Part shown: piece by piece, positions 55,896 through 64,000 of the stretch
Numbering within the stretch: the first letter of the stretch is position 1
Layout: every line of letters starts with the position of its first letter
Position numbers and translations under genes: made by a program
NCBI GenBank assembly: GCA_030441635.1
Contig: JAUEMM010000004.1
Span: 1-64,000, forward strand
From: Wolbachia endosymbiont of Tyrophagus putrescentiae
GTDB taxonomy: Bacteria; Pseudomonadota; Alphaproteobacteria; Rickettsiales; Anaplasmataceae
Direction of reading: 5' to 3'
Length of the DNA stretch: 64,000 nt
Notes under the pieces: model-generated
What the model was told of the DNA's origin: nothing
Database searches by the model: none
What the model saw: the letters and a program-made list of their open reading frames with translations, nothing else

Positions 55896-56246
55896 ATGAA
55901 AGGTAATATAATTGTTGGAGCTACTGCTAGAGTTCTAAAATCAACTCCTCGCAAATTGAGTTTAGTTGCTGATTTGGTACGCAATAAGGATATTGCTTTT
56001 GCAACAGTACAGTTAAGATTTTGCGAGAAGAAGGCTGCTGGTCTTATAAGTAAAGTATTGAATTCTGCGATTGCTAATGCTCAGTATAATTATGGATTAG
56101 ATGTTGATAATTTATATATAAAAGAAGTTTTAATAGGAAAATCGTTTACTTTACGTCGGGTATATCCAAAAGCTATGGGTAGAGCAAATAGAGTAAATAA
56201 GCGCTATAGTAATTTAACTATTAAGTTAGCGGAAAAAAGAGATTAA
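55896..56246 (+). CDS. rplV: 50S ribosomal protein L22
   Basis: L22, lining the exit tunnel. [20 protein letters not shown] opens it and [12 protein letters not shown] marks the beta-hairpin loop; 116 residues. It is placed between rpsS and rpsC as usual. Confidence 0.96.
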   Translation: MKGNIIVGATARVLKSTPRKLSLVADLVRNKDIAFATVQLRFCEKKAAGLISKVLNSAIANAQYNYGLDVDNLYIKEVLIGKSFTLRRVYPKAMGRANRVNKRYSNLTIKLAEKRD

Positions 56247-56262
56247 TAAAGGAAATTGGAGT

Positions 56263-56883
56263 ATGGGACAAAAGGTTAATCCTGTAGGGTTTAGATTAAA
56301 GATAAAAGATAGACTTTGGAGTTCTATTTGGTACGCTGATAAAAACTATAAGCAGAAGTTGCATCAGGATTTGTATATTCGTAGCTATATAGCTAAGTCT
56401 TTTAAACATGCAGGTATTTCTAAAATAATTGTAGAGCGGAAAGTTGATTTAGTGTCTGTAACGATATACGCATCTAGACCTGGGGTAATAATAGGTAAGA
56501 AGGGTTTAGATATAGAAAGGATAAAACTAAAAGTTGCTGAAAAAGTGAATAGTAATGTGGAGCTGAATGTAGTTGAAGTTAAAAGATCTGAGGTAGATGC
56601 AGCTTTGATATCAAATAGTATTGCACAGCAGCTAGAAAAAAGAGTTTCGTTTAGAAGAGTGATGAAAAAAGCTATTCAGGGTTGTTTGAGGATGGGTGGC
56701 AAAGGTATTAAAGTCAGTTGCTCTGGTCGTCTAGGTGGAGCTGAAATTGCCCGTACTGAGTGGTATAAAGAAGGAAGATTGCCTTTGCATACTTTGCGTG
56801 CTAATATAGATTATGCTTTTTGTGAAGCAAAAACTGTATATGGTATTATAGGAATTAAGGTTTGGGTTTATATTGGTGATTAA
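56263..56883 (+). CDS. rpsC: 30S ribosomal protein S3
   Basis: S3 forms the mRNA entry site. MGQKVNPVGFRL at the start, the KH-domain GxxG as VIIGKKGLDIE, and RMGGKGIKVSCSGRLGGAEI are all present; 206 residues. A strong GGAG ribosome-binding site precedes the ATG. Confidence 0.97.
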   Translation: MGQKVNPVGFRLKIKDRLWSSIWYADKNYKQKLHQDLYIRSYIAKSFKHAGISKIIVERKVDLVSVTIYASRPGVIIGKKGLDIERIKLKVAEKVNSNVELNVVEVKRSEVDAALISNSIAQQLEKRVSFRRVMKKAIQGCLRMGGKGIKVSCSGRLGGAEIARTEWYKEGRLPLHTLRANIDYAFCEAKTVYGIIGIKVWVYIGD

Positions 56884-56898
56884 TTTAGGTATATTGAG

Positions 56899-57309
56899 AT
56901 GTTTGTTCCAAAGAAAAGTAAATACAGGAAAGTATTTAAAGGGCGAATTAAAGGTAATACGAAGGGTGGTAGTGCTTTAGCTTTTGGTGATTATGGCTTG
57001 AAGGCTATGGAGTCGGGTAGGATACAATCAAAGCATATTGAAACTGCTAGGCGTGTAATAACAAGAACTTTAAAGCGTTCTGGTAAAGTATGGATAAGAA
57101 TTTTTCCTGATACTCCTGTAAGTAAAAAGCCAGCAGATGTGCGTATGGGTAAAGGAAAAGGTAGTGTTGAATTTTGGGTATTTAAGGCTAAGCCTGGTAG
57201 GATTTTATTTGAAATTAGTGATGTTCCTATGCATTTAGCAAAATTAGCGCTGAATAAGGCAATAGCTAAGCTTCCTATTAAGTGTAAGTTTGTATCTAAT
57301 CACGATTAA
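56899..57309 (+). CDS. rplP: 50S ribosomal protein L16
   Basis: L16 with [27 protein letters not shown] core ([17 protein letters not shown]) and [12 protein letters not shown]; 136 residues. It is followed 11 bases later by rpmC. Confidence 0.97.
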   Translation: MFVPKKSKYRKVFKGRIKGNTKGGSALAFGDYGLKAMESGRIQSKHIETARRVITRTLKRSGKVWIRIFPDTPVSKKPADVRMGKGKGSVEFWVFKAKPGRILFEISDVPMHLAKLALNKAIAKLPIKCKFVSNHD

Positions 57310-57320
57310 GCGAGGTTATA

Positions 57321-57527
57321 ATGGATATAGCAGAAATTAGAGTGAAATCTTTGCAAGAACTATGTGAGATTCTTATGAGTTTACGTAAGGAGTTTGTTAG
57401 TTTAGTTTTTCAAAAAAGGGTGGGCCAGTGTAGTAATTTTGCGCGTTTTAAATTAATAAAAAGGAGTATAGCTCGTATTATGACTGTGTTAAACGAAAGA
57501 AAAAGAGAGGAAAAGAAAAATGCCTAA
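57321..57527 (+). CDS. rpmC: 50S ribosomal protein L29
   Basis: L29, a small two-helix protein: KSLQELCEILMSLRKEFVSL then FARFKLIKRSIARIMTVL; 68 residues. Its last 8 bases overlap rpsQ. Confidence 0.93.
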   Translation: MDIAEIRVKSLQELCEILMSLRKEFVSLVFQKRVGQCSNFARFKLIKRSIARIMTVLNERKREEKKNA

Positions 57528-57750
57528 GAAAATTTTTTGTGGTACTGTGGTAAGTGCTAAATGTAAAAAAACTATAAAGGTTTCAGTATTACGGGTATAT
57601 AAGCATGAATTGTATAAAAAGGTCATGAAGAGATATAAGAAGTACACTGTACACGATGAGAGTAATAGTTGTAAAGAAGGGGATAGGGTTTTTATACAGG
57701 AACATAGACCTATTTCTGCTACTAAGAGATGGATTGTTGTAAATAGGTAA
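57520..57750 (+). CDS. rpsQ: 30S ribosomal protein S17
   Basis: S17 with the OB-fold pattern GTVVSAKCKKTIKVSV, YTVHDESNSCKEGDRVFI and RPISATKRWIV; 76 residues. It overlaps rpmC and precedes rplN by 6 bases. Confidence 0.96.
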   Translation: MPKKIFCGTVVSAKCKKTIKVSVLRVYKHELYKKVMKRYKKYTVHDESNSCKEGDRVFIQEHRPISATKRWIVVNR

Positions 57751-57756
57751 AATTTT

Positions 57757-58116
57757 ATGATTCAGAAGAATACACTATTAGAAGTGGCTGATAATTCTGG
57801 TGCACGCCAGGTGCTTTGTATTGGTTTATTAGGTGGAAGAAAATCTGCATCTGTAGGTGATGTGGTTGTTGTGTCTACTAAATCCATTAATCCAAAAGGT
57901 AAAGTTGAAAAGGGTAAAGTGTATAGAGCAGTTATTGTTAGAACGAAAAGTCCTATTAAAAAATCTGATGGCTCTGTAATTCGTTTTTCTAGTAATGCTG
58001 TAGTTTTGATTAATAATCAAGGTGAACCACTTGGTACTAGGGTGTTTGGCCCGGTAAAGAAATTACCATCTGGTTCTTTTATGAAAATAATGTCCTTAGC
58101 TGTTGAGGTTTTATAA
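57757..58116 (+). CDS. rplN: 50S ribosomal protein L14
   Basis: L14, at the subunit interface: [19 protein letters not shown] at the start and [20 protein letters not shown] later; 119 residues. Its stop overlaps the rplX start by one base (TAATG). Confidence 0.97.
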   Translation: MIQKNTLLEVADNSGARQVLCIGLLGGRKSASVGDVVVVSTKSINPKGKVEKGKVYRAVIVRTKSPIKKSDGSVIRFSSNAVVLINNQGEPLGTRVFGPVKKLPSGSFMKIMSLAVEVL

Positions 58117-58433
58117 TGAGTGCTAAAGTAAGAAGTGGTGATGATGTTATAGTTTTAATTGGTAGAGACAAGCAAAAAGTCGGTAAGGTTATTAAGGTTG
58201 TAACTTGTAGCGGTAAGAAGAAGGTAATAGTTTCTGGTGTCAATGTGTGTAAGAGACATACCAAGCAGAAGGCTGGTAAAGATGGTGGTATATTAAGTAA
58301 GGAATTAGCGATTGACGTCTCTAATGTTGCAATATTGGATCCTAAATATCGCACTCCAACCAGAGTAGGCTTTAAGTTTGTGGATGGCAAGAAGGTACGT
58401 TTTGCAAAAATTTCAGGGGAAATAATAGATTAA
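58116..58433 (+). CDS. rplX: 50S ribosomal protein L24
   Basis: L24 with a KOW motif ([19 protein letters not shown]), [10 protein letters not shown] and the later [16 protein letters not shown]; 105 residues. It abuts rplN and precedes rplE by 7 bases. Confidence 0.96.
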   Translation: MSAKVRSGDDVIVLIGRDKQKVGKVIKVVTCSGKKKVIVSGVNVCKRHTKQKAGKDGGILSKELAIDVSNVAILDPKYRTPTRVGFKFVDGKKVRFAKISGEIID

Positions 58434-58440
58434 GGTAAAT

Positions 58441-58974
58441 ATGTTTAAGGAATTATATAAAAATAATATAATTAAGTCTTTGCAAAGTAAGTTTAATTAT
58501 AGTAATATAATGCAAATACCTAAACTTATCAAAGTATGCATTAATATGGGTGTTGGTGAAGCTGCTTCAGATAGTAAGGTTATAAATGAGCCGTTTGAAA
58601 ATTTGTTTTTAATTTCGGGTCAAAAGCCTGTACTAACTTATGCAAAGAAATCTATTTCGGGTTTTAAGATTAGAAAAGGTGCTGTTATTGGCTGTAAGGT
58701 GACGCTACGTAAAGATAAGATGTACGAGTTTCTAGAAAGGTTAGTTTATATTGCTTTGCCTCGAGAAAAAGATTTTAGAGGGTTTAGTACAAAGCAATTT
58801 GATGGTAATGGTAATTTTTCTTTTGGGGTAAAAGAGCATATTTCTTTTATGGAGATCAATTACGATAAAGTGACAAAAGTTAGAGGGATGGATATTAATA
58901 TTGTAACAACTGCAGCTAATGATAGTGAAGCAAAAGAATTGTTGCAGGCTTTTAAATTTCCTTTTTTTGATTAA
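58441..58974 (+). CDS. rplE: 50S ribosomal protein L5
   Basis: L5 of the 5S RNA complex. [42 protein letters not shown]-like ([17 protein letters not shown]) and [10 protein letters not shown] are conserved; 177 residues. Confidence 0.97.
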   Translation: MFKELYKNNIIKSLQSKFNYSNIMQIPKLIKVCINMGVGEAASDSKVINEPFENLFLISGQKPVLTYAKKSISGFKIRKGAVIGCKVTLRKDKMYEFLERLVYIALPREKDFRGFSTKQFDGNGNFSFGVKEHISFMEINYDKVTKVRGMDINIVTTAANDSEAKELLQAFKFPFFD

Positions 58975-58989
58975 TTAGAGAAGAAAGAT

Positions 58990-59298
58990 ATGGCAAAAAA
59001 ATCTATGATACAAAGAAATCTGCGTCGAGTAAGGTTATGCGATCAGTATAGGAAAAAGAGAGAGGAATTAAAATCTATTGTAAAAAATAAAAATTTACCA
59101 CTTGCTGAAAGATTTGCAGCTCAAAGTAAATTAATTAAAAAATTGCCTCGTGACTCTTCAAAAGTTAGAATTAGAAATAGATGTGCTTTAACCGGAAGAC
59201 CGAGGGGAGTGTATAGGAAGTTTGGTTTATGTAGAATTGTTTTACGTGATTTGTGTGCTTTTGGGCAAATTCCAGGAGTAACTAAGTCTAGTTGGTAG
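58990..59298 (+). CDS. rpsN: 30S ribosomal protein S14
   Basis: S14 of the long, zinc-free class: 102 residues, no CxxC pairs, and the conserved [19 protein letters not shown] followed by [11 protein letters not shown]. The C-terminal codons overlap an open frame extending rpsH upstream, which is not used. Confidence 0.97.
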   Translation: MAKKSMIQRNLRRVRLCDQYRKKREELKSIVKNKNLPLAERFAAQSKLIKKLPRDSSKVRIRNRCALTGRPRGVYRKFGLCRIVLRDLCAFGQIPGVTKSSW

Positions 59299-59321
59299 TA
59301 TTTAATAAAGGAGTATTGGTT

Positions 59322-59717
59322 GTGGCGTTATCTGATAGTATTGGTGATTTTTTAACAAGAATACGTAATGCTCAATTGGCGATGCATAGAACAACAAAGG
59401 TTTTGTTTTCTAGAATGAATTCCTCTATATTGGAAATTTTGAAGAATGAAGGTTATATTCTTGATTATCAGAAGGAAATGGTAGAAAAGATACCTTGTTT
59501 TGTTGTCAAATTGAAGTATTATAACAAATTACCTGTTATTAATGATATAGTGAGAGTATCTAAGCCTGGTTGTCGGCACTATTCTAAATATCAGAATATT
59601 TGTAAATCATATAATGGTTTGGGAATTTCTATTATATCGACTTCTAGGGGAGTTATGACTGACTATGATGCACATAAGTTGAAAGTTGGTGGAGAGGTTT
59701 TATGTCGTGTGTTTTAA
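59322..59717 (+). CDS. rpsH: 30S ribosomal protein S8
   Basis: S8 with [17 protein letters not shown] at the start and the C-terminal [20 protein letters not shown]. The frame is open from 59292, but AAGGAG at 59308-59313 is 8 bases before the GTG at 59322. That GTG yields the family N-terminus, so it is the start; 131 residues. Confidence 0.93.
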   Translation: MALSDSIGDFLTRIRNAQLAMHRTTKVLFSRMNSSILEILKNEGYILDYQKEMVEKIPCFVVKLKYYNKLPVINDIVRVSKPGCRHYSKYQNICKSYNGLGISIISTSRGVMTDYDAHKLKVGGEVLCRVF

Positions 59718-59733
59718 GGAATAGGAGAAATTT

Positions 59734-60261
59734 ATGTCTCGTATAGGTGCTGCACCCATTAATATTCCTACTGGTATTTCAGTTGAGTGCAGTAATGATA
59801 AAGTGCTTATAAAGAGTGCTAAAACAGAGAAAGAGGTAATCCTTTCTCATGGTGTTGAGTGTAAAGTTATTGATAACCAGTTATTGCTTTCTGTAAGTCA
59901 GGGTAGTAAACCTATGTGGGGTACGTATAGGAGTAATATCAATAATGTTATTAGTGGTATGGCTAATGACTTTTCTGTTGATCTTGAGATTAATGGTGTT
60001 GGATATAAAGCAGATTGTAATGACAAATACTTGACTTTGTATCTGGGGTATAGTCATAATGTGAAATATAAAGTGCCGCAGGATATCCAAATTAAATGTG
60101 TTAAGCCTACTCACTTAGTGGTAAGTGGTGTGGATAGGCAAAAAGTGTATATGGTGGCGGCTGATATATGCAAAATTAGGAAATATGATCCTTATAAAGG
60201 TAAGGGAATTGTAATAAAAGGCAAATTTATGTTGCGTAAAGTTGTGAGTAAGAAAAAGTAA
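59734..60261 (+). CDS. rplF: 50S ribosomal protein L6
   Basis: L6 with MSRIGAAPINIPTGI, GTYRSNINNVISGM, EINGVGYKA and the C-terminal IRKYDPYKGKGI; 175 residues. A GGAG ribosome-binding site lies before the ATG. Confidence 0.97.
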   Translation: MSRIGAAPINIPTGISVECSNDKVLIKSAKTEKEVILSHGVECKVIDNQLLLSVSQGSKPMWGTYRSNINNVISGMANDFSVDLEINGVGYKADCNDKYLTLYLGYSHNVKYKVPQDIQIKCVKPTHLVVSGVDRQKVYMVAADICKIRKYDPYKGKGIVIKGKFMLRKVVSKKK

Positions 60262-60266
60262 TTGTG

Positions 60267-60629
60267 ATGAGAAGGTTATATAATTTTTTAAGTAACTGTG
60301 AAAAAAGAAAGTTACGTAATAGAAAAAAGATTGGTAAATGCTTACGTATATCTATATTTAAGTCTAATAGGCATTTTTATGCTCAAGTCATTAATGATGA
60401 AAAGAGTGTAACTCTCGCTTCGGCTTCTACATTGGATCCTAAGGTTAAAGGTATTTGTCAAGGGCGTGTAAATGCTGAGTCTGTGAAGCAGGTTTCTTCT
60501 TTAATGGCTGAACGCTTATCTAATATGGATATAGATCAAGACTTGGTATTTGATCGCGGTCCTTATAAATATACAGGTTTGGTTGCTCAGTTTGCTGAAG
60601 CTTTAAGAAGTGCTGGGTTTAAGTTTTAG
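60267..60629 (+). CDS. rplR: 50S ribosomal protein L18
   Basis: L18, a 5S RNA-binding protein: [37 protein letters not shown] and [24 protein letters not shown] at 60264 directly precedes the ATG at 60267; either could be used and ATG is chosen (120 residues). Confidence 0.95.
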   Translation: MRRLYNFLSNCEKRKLRNRKKIGKCLRISIFKSNRHFYAQVINDEKSVTLASASTLDPKVKGICQGRVNAESVKQVSSLMAERLSNMDIDQDLVFDRGPYKYTGLVAQFAEALRSAGFKF

Positions 60630-60634
60630 AAGGT

Positions 60635-61147
60635 ATGGTTGTGAAGAATTTGCAAAGTAATAATGATTTGTCGGAGCTTTTGGTTTCTGTACGTAGGGTA
60701 ACAACTGTAACAAAGGGCGGGCGAAAATTTTCCTTTTCGGTTTTAGTTGTTATTGGTGATGAAAAGGGTAAAGTAGGTTGTGGAATAGGTAAGCATGCAG
60801 AGGTTTCTGAAGCAAGGGTTAAGGCTGTTAATGCTGCAAGAAAGTCAATGATTAAGGTATATTTACGTGAAGGTAGGACTTTGCATCATGATATTAAAGC
60901 TAAGTTTTGTTCTGGGCAAGTAATTTTGCGAGCGGCAAAAGCAGGAACTGGTATTATTGCTGGTGGAGCAGTTAGATCTGTTTTTGAAGTGCTTGGCATC
61001 AAAGATGTAGTTGCAAAGTCTACTAGGTCTAATAATCCACATAATGTTATATGTGCAGTTTTTGCGGCTTTTAATAAGATGTTGTCTCCTCGTCAGATTG
61101 CGGGTAAGAGGGCAAAAAAAATCAGTGAGATAGTTGAAAGAAGGTAG
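60635..61147 (+). CDS. rpsE: 30S ribosomal protein S5
   Basis: S5 with [35 protein letters not shown] and [19 protein letters not shown]; 170 residues. rplO starts 3 bases later: rpmD (L30), which sits between rpsE and rplO in most proteobacteria, is absent. Confidence 0.97.
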   Translation: MVVKNLQSNNDLSELLVSVRRVTTVTKGGRKFSFSVLVVIGDEKGKVGCGIGKHAEVSEARVKAVNAARKSMIKVYLREGRTLHHDIKAKFCSGQVILRAAKAGTGIIAGGAVRSVFEVLGIKDVVAKSTRSNNPHNVICAVFAAFNKMLSPRQIAGKRAKKISEIVERR

Positions 61148-61150
61148 GAT

Positions 61151-61621
61151 ATGGGTAACGCTATAAAATTGAGCTCTATATTTACTAATTTATCTAAAAA
61201 AAAGAAACCTAAATTGTTAGGTAGGGGTATTGGTTGTGGTAAAGGTAAAACATCTGGTAGAGGTCATAAGGGACAAAAAGCTAGGAGCGGATCTTCTGTT
61301 AATGGTTTTGAAGGTGGACAACAATCAATATATACTCGTTTGCCTAAAAGAGGTTTTAAGCCTATACGTAGGAATGTATATTCTATCATTAATGTTGGCG
61401 ATATACAACGCTTAGTAGATACTGAAAAGATAGAGAAAGAGTGTGTTGTAGATAAGGAGTTGTTGCATAAGTTAGGTTTTATAAAATCTATAAAAGATAA
61501 GATAAAATTACTTAATAAGGGTGAATTAACTGAAAAGCTTGTATTTCGTATTGATTTCGCGTCGGAGGCTGCTAAAAAGTCAGTTACTTTGGTTGGTGGT
61601 AGTGTAGAGATACTATCATAG
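61151..61621 (+). CDS. rplO: 50S ribosomal protein L15
   Basis: L15 with the glycine-rich N-terminus GRGIGCGKGKTSGRGHKGQK, FEGGQQSIYTRLPKRGFKP and a C-terminal half that is divergent but of normal length (156 residues). It directly follows rpsE and precedes secY by 3 bases. Confidence 0.96.
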   Translation: MGNAIKLSSIFTNLSKKKKPKLLGRGIGCGKGKTSGRGHKGQKARSGSSVNGFEGGQQSIYTRLPKRGFKPIRRNVYSIINVGDIQRLVDTEKIEKECVVDKELLHKLGFIKSIKDKIKLLNKGELTEKLVFRIDFASEAAKKSVTLVGGSVEILS

Positions 61622-61624
61622 ATT

Positions 61625-62944
61625 ATGGATAATAAATCTTTATTTAATACTACATTATTTGCTACTGGTGATTTGCTGAGGCGTGTCCTTTTTACGCTTA
61701 TAGCTTTGATTTGTTACCGTTTGGGTACGTATATTCCCATTCCTGGAATTAACCTTGATATAATTAATGATATCTTTCCTAAAGATAATGCTGGTGTTTT
61801 TGGGGTGTTTAATTTGTTTTCTGGGGGTGCATTGGCTAGAATGACGATTTTAGCTTTGAATGTTATGCCATATATAGTTGCGTCTATAGCCGTACAATTA
61901 TTATCTTCTGCTATTAAAGGGATCAGTGAAGTTAAGAATGAAGGAGAACTGGGGCGTAGGAGGATGAATTCTTATATACGCTGTATGACCATAGTGCTTT
62001 GCGTGTTTCAATCAATACCAATTTTAATTGGGCTAGAAGGAATGAATAAAGAGGGTGCTCTGGTTGTTATTCAGCCCGGCATGATGTTTCGGATTGTAGG
62101 AGTGTTTAGCCTTCTAGGTGGAACTATGTTTTTAATTTGGCTGGGAGAAAGAATTAGTGCTAATGGTATAGGTAATGGTATCTCATTAATTATCTTTACA
62201 GGTATAATATCAGAATTGCATAATGCTTTATCTTCTTTGTTGACGTTAAATAAAAATGGTAGTGTGTCGCTGCTTGTTATTTTGTGTGTTTTAATGTTAT
62301 TCTTTGCATTACTTTTTTTAGTGATTTTTTTTGAATCTTCCTATAGAAAGGTTGTTGTTCAATATCCGAAAAAGCAATTTAAAAGGTCACATAATGATGG
62401 TTTTTCTTATATTCCTTTGAAGATTAATTTATCTGGTGTAATACCAACTATTTTTGCAAATGCGCTTTTATTAACACCTGTTTCAATTGCCAATTTTTAT
62501 AAAGGTCATGCTCTTTCTGATTTTATCTTAAATTACTTTATGGCAAATAAAGTGATATATATAATATCATATCTAGCTTTGGTGGTGTTTTTCAACTTCT
62601 TTTATACTAATTTTATATTTAACCCGCAGGAAAATGCTGATTTTCTTAAAAAAAATGAAGGATTTATCCCTGGTAGAAGGCCTGGAAAGCACACTGCTGA
62701 TTATTTGAGTGGAATAGTATTTAAGTTGACATTTATTGGTTCTGCGTATTTAGCGGTATTATGTGTCATGCCTGAGATTATGAGATATCACTATGATATA
62801 CCCTTTATTTTTGGTGGGACAAGTTTATTAATAATAGTAAATGTTGTAACCGATACTATTACTCAAATACAATCTTATGCTTTTTCCAATAAATATGATA
62901 ATTGGATTAAGAAGTATGAGTCTAGGACAAGGAAAGTAAAATGA
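61625..62944 (+). CDS. secY: Preprotein translocase subunit SecY
   Basis: Ten-helix channel of the Sec translocon. The plug/helix 2 region reads [38 protein letters not shown] lies in the middle, and [15 protein letters not shown] is the ribosome- and SecA-contacting loop. Length is 439 residues. It overlaps adk by 4 bases (ATGA). Confidence 0.97.
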   Translation: MDNKSLFNTTLFATGDLLRRVLFTLIALICYRLGTYIPIPGINLDIINDIFPKDNAGVFGVFNLFSGGALARMTILALNVMPYIVASIAVQLLSSAIKGISEVKNEGELGRRRMNSYIRCMTIVLCVFQSIPILIGLEGMNKEGALVVIQPGMMFRIVGVFSLLGGTMFLIWLGERISANGIGNGISLIIFTGIISELHNALSSLLTLNKNGSVSLLVILCVLMLFFALLFLVIFFESSYRKVVVQYPKKQFKRSHNDGFSYIPLKINLSGVIPTIFANALLLTPVSIANFYKGHALSDFILNYFMANKVIYIISYLALVVFFNFFYTNFIFNPQENADFLKKNEGFIPGRRPGKHTADYLSGIVFKLTFIGSAYLAVLCVMPEIMRYHYDIPFIFGGTSLLIIVNVVTDTITQIQSYAFSNKYDNWIKKYESRTRKVK

Positions 62945-63582
62945 TCGTGGTAATTTTTGGTCCTCCTGGCTCTGGAAAAGGAACTCAATCGAATATTTTA
63001 ATGGAAAAATATGATTTACAATTAATTTCGGTAGGTGATTTGCTACGGAGCATTATATTGAGTGAAAGTGATTTAGGTAAAAGAATAAAGGATATTGTTG
63101 AATCTGGTAATTTAATTCAAGATAATATTATATGTGAGTTGCTGTATAGTGAAATCATATCAATGGGTGATAATTTGTTATTAGATGGCTTTCCTAGAAA
63201 TTTAAATCAGGCACATTTTTTGTCTCAAGTTCTAAAGGAGAGATATGGTAAAGATATAGATTATGCTATAGAACTGCAGGTTGATGATGATATTGTGATC
63301 AATAGGTTACAAAATCGTTTCATATGCTTAGATTGTGGGAGCATATCGTCATTTGCAAATGTAGATGATGCTGTATGTGCTAAGTGTAATAGTGTAAGGT
63401 TAGAGAAAAGAGTTGATGATGTTAATATGTCTGCAATTCAAAAAAGAATAAGTGAGTACCATATTCAAATGAAAGGTTTGCGTGAGTATTATAAGGATAA
63501 GTTATTGTCTATTAATGCTAGCCTTAGTATTGATAGAGTGACAGAAGAAATTGAAGCTAAAATTTCTTGTAATTTGATTTGA
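62941..63582 (+). CDS. adk: Adenylate kinase
   Basis: Interconverts AMP, ATP and ADP. The P-loop is [17 protein letters not shown] binds AMP, and the LID carries a zinc site made of CLDCG and CAKC (four cysteines). LID zinc sites are common in Gram-positive enzymes and found in some proteobacteria. Length is 213 residues. It overlaps secY by 4 bases. Confidence 0.97.
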   Translation: MIVVIFGPPGSGKGTQSNILMEKYDLQLISVGDLLRSIILSESDLGKRIKDIVESGNLIQDNIICELLYSEIISMGDNLLLDGFPRNLNQAHFLSQVLKERYGKDIDYAIELQVDDDIVINRLQNRFICLDCGSISSFANVDDAVCAKCNSVRLEKRVDDVNMSAIQKRISEYHIQMKGLREYYKDKLLSINASLSIDRVTEEIEAKISCNLI

Positions 63583-63641
63583 CTGTTGGTTGTTTTGTGG
63601 TATAAATTAAGAGTTATTATTGATAAGATATCGAGGTATTA

Positions 63642-64000
63642 GTGGCACGTATTGCAGGTATAAATGTTCCAGTTAAAAAGTGTGTTCCATATGCATTGAC
63701 TTATATATATGGTATAGGTCTTTCTTCTGCTAATCATATTTGTAATGTGTGTGAGATTAGTAGGAGTAGGCGTATTTCAGAATTAAGTGATGAAGAAGTA
63801 GAAAAGCTTAGTAGTTATATTAGACAAAATTATGTCATAGAAGGTGAACTAAGGAAAGAAGTGTCTATGAATATAAAGGCTTTGATAGAGATGGGGTGCT
63901 ATATAGGTGTTAGGCACAGGAAGGGTTTGCCAGTGAGAGGGCAAAGAACCCATACTAACGGCAAAACTCGTAAAGGTAGGTCTCGTTTACCTATTGCTGG
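63642..64000 (+). CDS. rpsM: 30S ribosomal protein S13 (3' end outside window)
   Basis: The GTG at 63642 begins [54 protein letters not shown] and KTRKGRS follow, all S13 landmarks. The window ends after about 119 codons, only a few residues before the expected C-terminus. An AGGTATTA leader precedes the GTG; a 59-base gap separates it from adk. Confidence 0.95.
   Translation, partial: MARIAGINVPVKKCVPYALTYIYGIGLSSANHICNVCEISRSRRISELSDEEVEKLSSYIRQNYVIEGELRKEVSMNIKALIEMGCYIGVRHRKGLPVRGQRTHTNGKTRKGRSRLPIA

Noticed and set aside
1..64000. CRISPR array, rRNA genes, complete insertion sequence, intact prophage
   Set aside because: Repeats seen are in-frame coding repeats, not spaced direct repeats. 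No transposase, no phage structural genes and no rRNA sequence were found.

Overview
The window is a strongly AT-rich, tightly packed bacterial chromosome segment that reads as Wolbachia (Anaplasmataceae, Rickettsiales). The reasons are the alphaproteobacterial housekeeping set, an ankyrin-repeat protein with a membrane-anchored C-terminus, a RadC/recombinase-cassette remnant, several lineage-restricted proteins with internal repeats, a partial Mrp/Mnh antiporter set, malonyl-CoA decarboxylase, and tRNA-Tyr/tRNA-Gly placed directly before tuf and the S10-spc ribosomal cluster. The species call rests on content and my recognition of families; no database search was run.

Layout. 1-650: edge of a mobile or prophage-like area, with a truncated radC running into a recombinase-cassette-like fragment. 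0.8-12.3 kb: housekeeping genes (rnc, pyruvate dehydrogenase E2, gyrA, aspS, malonyl-CoA decarboxylase, glmS, yajC) around a repeat-rich effector candidate at 2799-4028. 12.4-20.1 kb: ccmF, a coiled-coil protein behind a strong promoter, hemD-xth, a short intergenic cluster of DnaA-box-like 9-mers, a carbinolamine-dehydratase-like protein, trkH and an RNase D-like exonuclease. 20.3-30.2 kb: an orphan secretin, an acidic membrane protein, sdhB, a PAS-only protein, the GNAT-pgpA-gpsA operon, topA and dut. 30.3-33.8 kb: an accessory pocket with a glycosyltransferase-like protein carrying a DXD motif, two short paired genes, midA and a small membrane protein. 33.9-39 kb: gatB, glyA, an MFS transporter and recF. 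39.1-42 kb: the ankyrin protein and a decayed two-fragment pseudogene. 42-51.4 kb: dciA-like, rpmB-lipA, fabH-plsX-rpmF, mrp F/G/A-like/B/C, rpoD, carA. 51.4-64 kb: tRNA-Tyr, tRNA-Gly, tuf and the ribosomal operon from rpsJ to rpsM, which runs off the right edge; rpmD (L30) is absent.

How the genes fit together. The core genes supply translation (aspS, gatB, ribosomal proteins, tuf), transcription (rpoD), DNA topology and replication (gyrA, topA, recF, dciA-like), membrane lipid synthesis (plsX, fabH, gpsA, pgpA), lipoylation plus the lipoylated E2 (lipA, E2), and respiration (sdhB, ccmF, midA). The accessory proteins (2799, 14524, 21738, 30358, 31284/31577, 33210, 39132) have no recognised housekeeping role. 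Several have features expected of secreted host-interaction proteins: tandem repeats, proline-rich SH3-ligand-like motifs, ankyrin repeats and a toxin-type glycosyltransferase signature. The observations most worth following are the glycosyltransferase-like protein, the DnaA-box cluster at 17410-17531, the repeat/SH3-ligand protein, the orphan secretin and the unusual codon use of tuf. I found no CRISPR array, rRNA, complete insertion sequence or intact prophage. No stretch over 300 bases lacks content: the longest gene-poor interval, 41559-42007, holds the decayed gene fragments.
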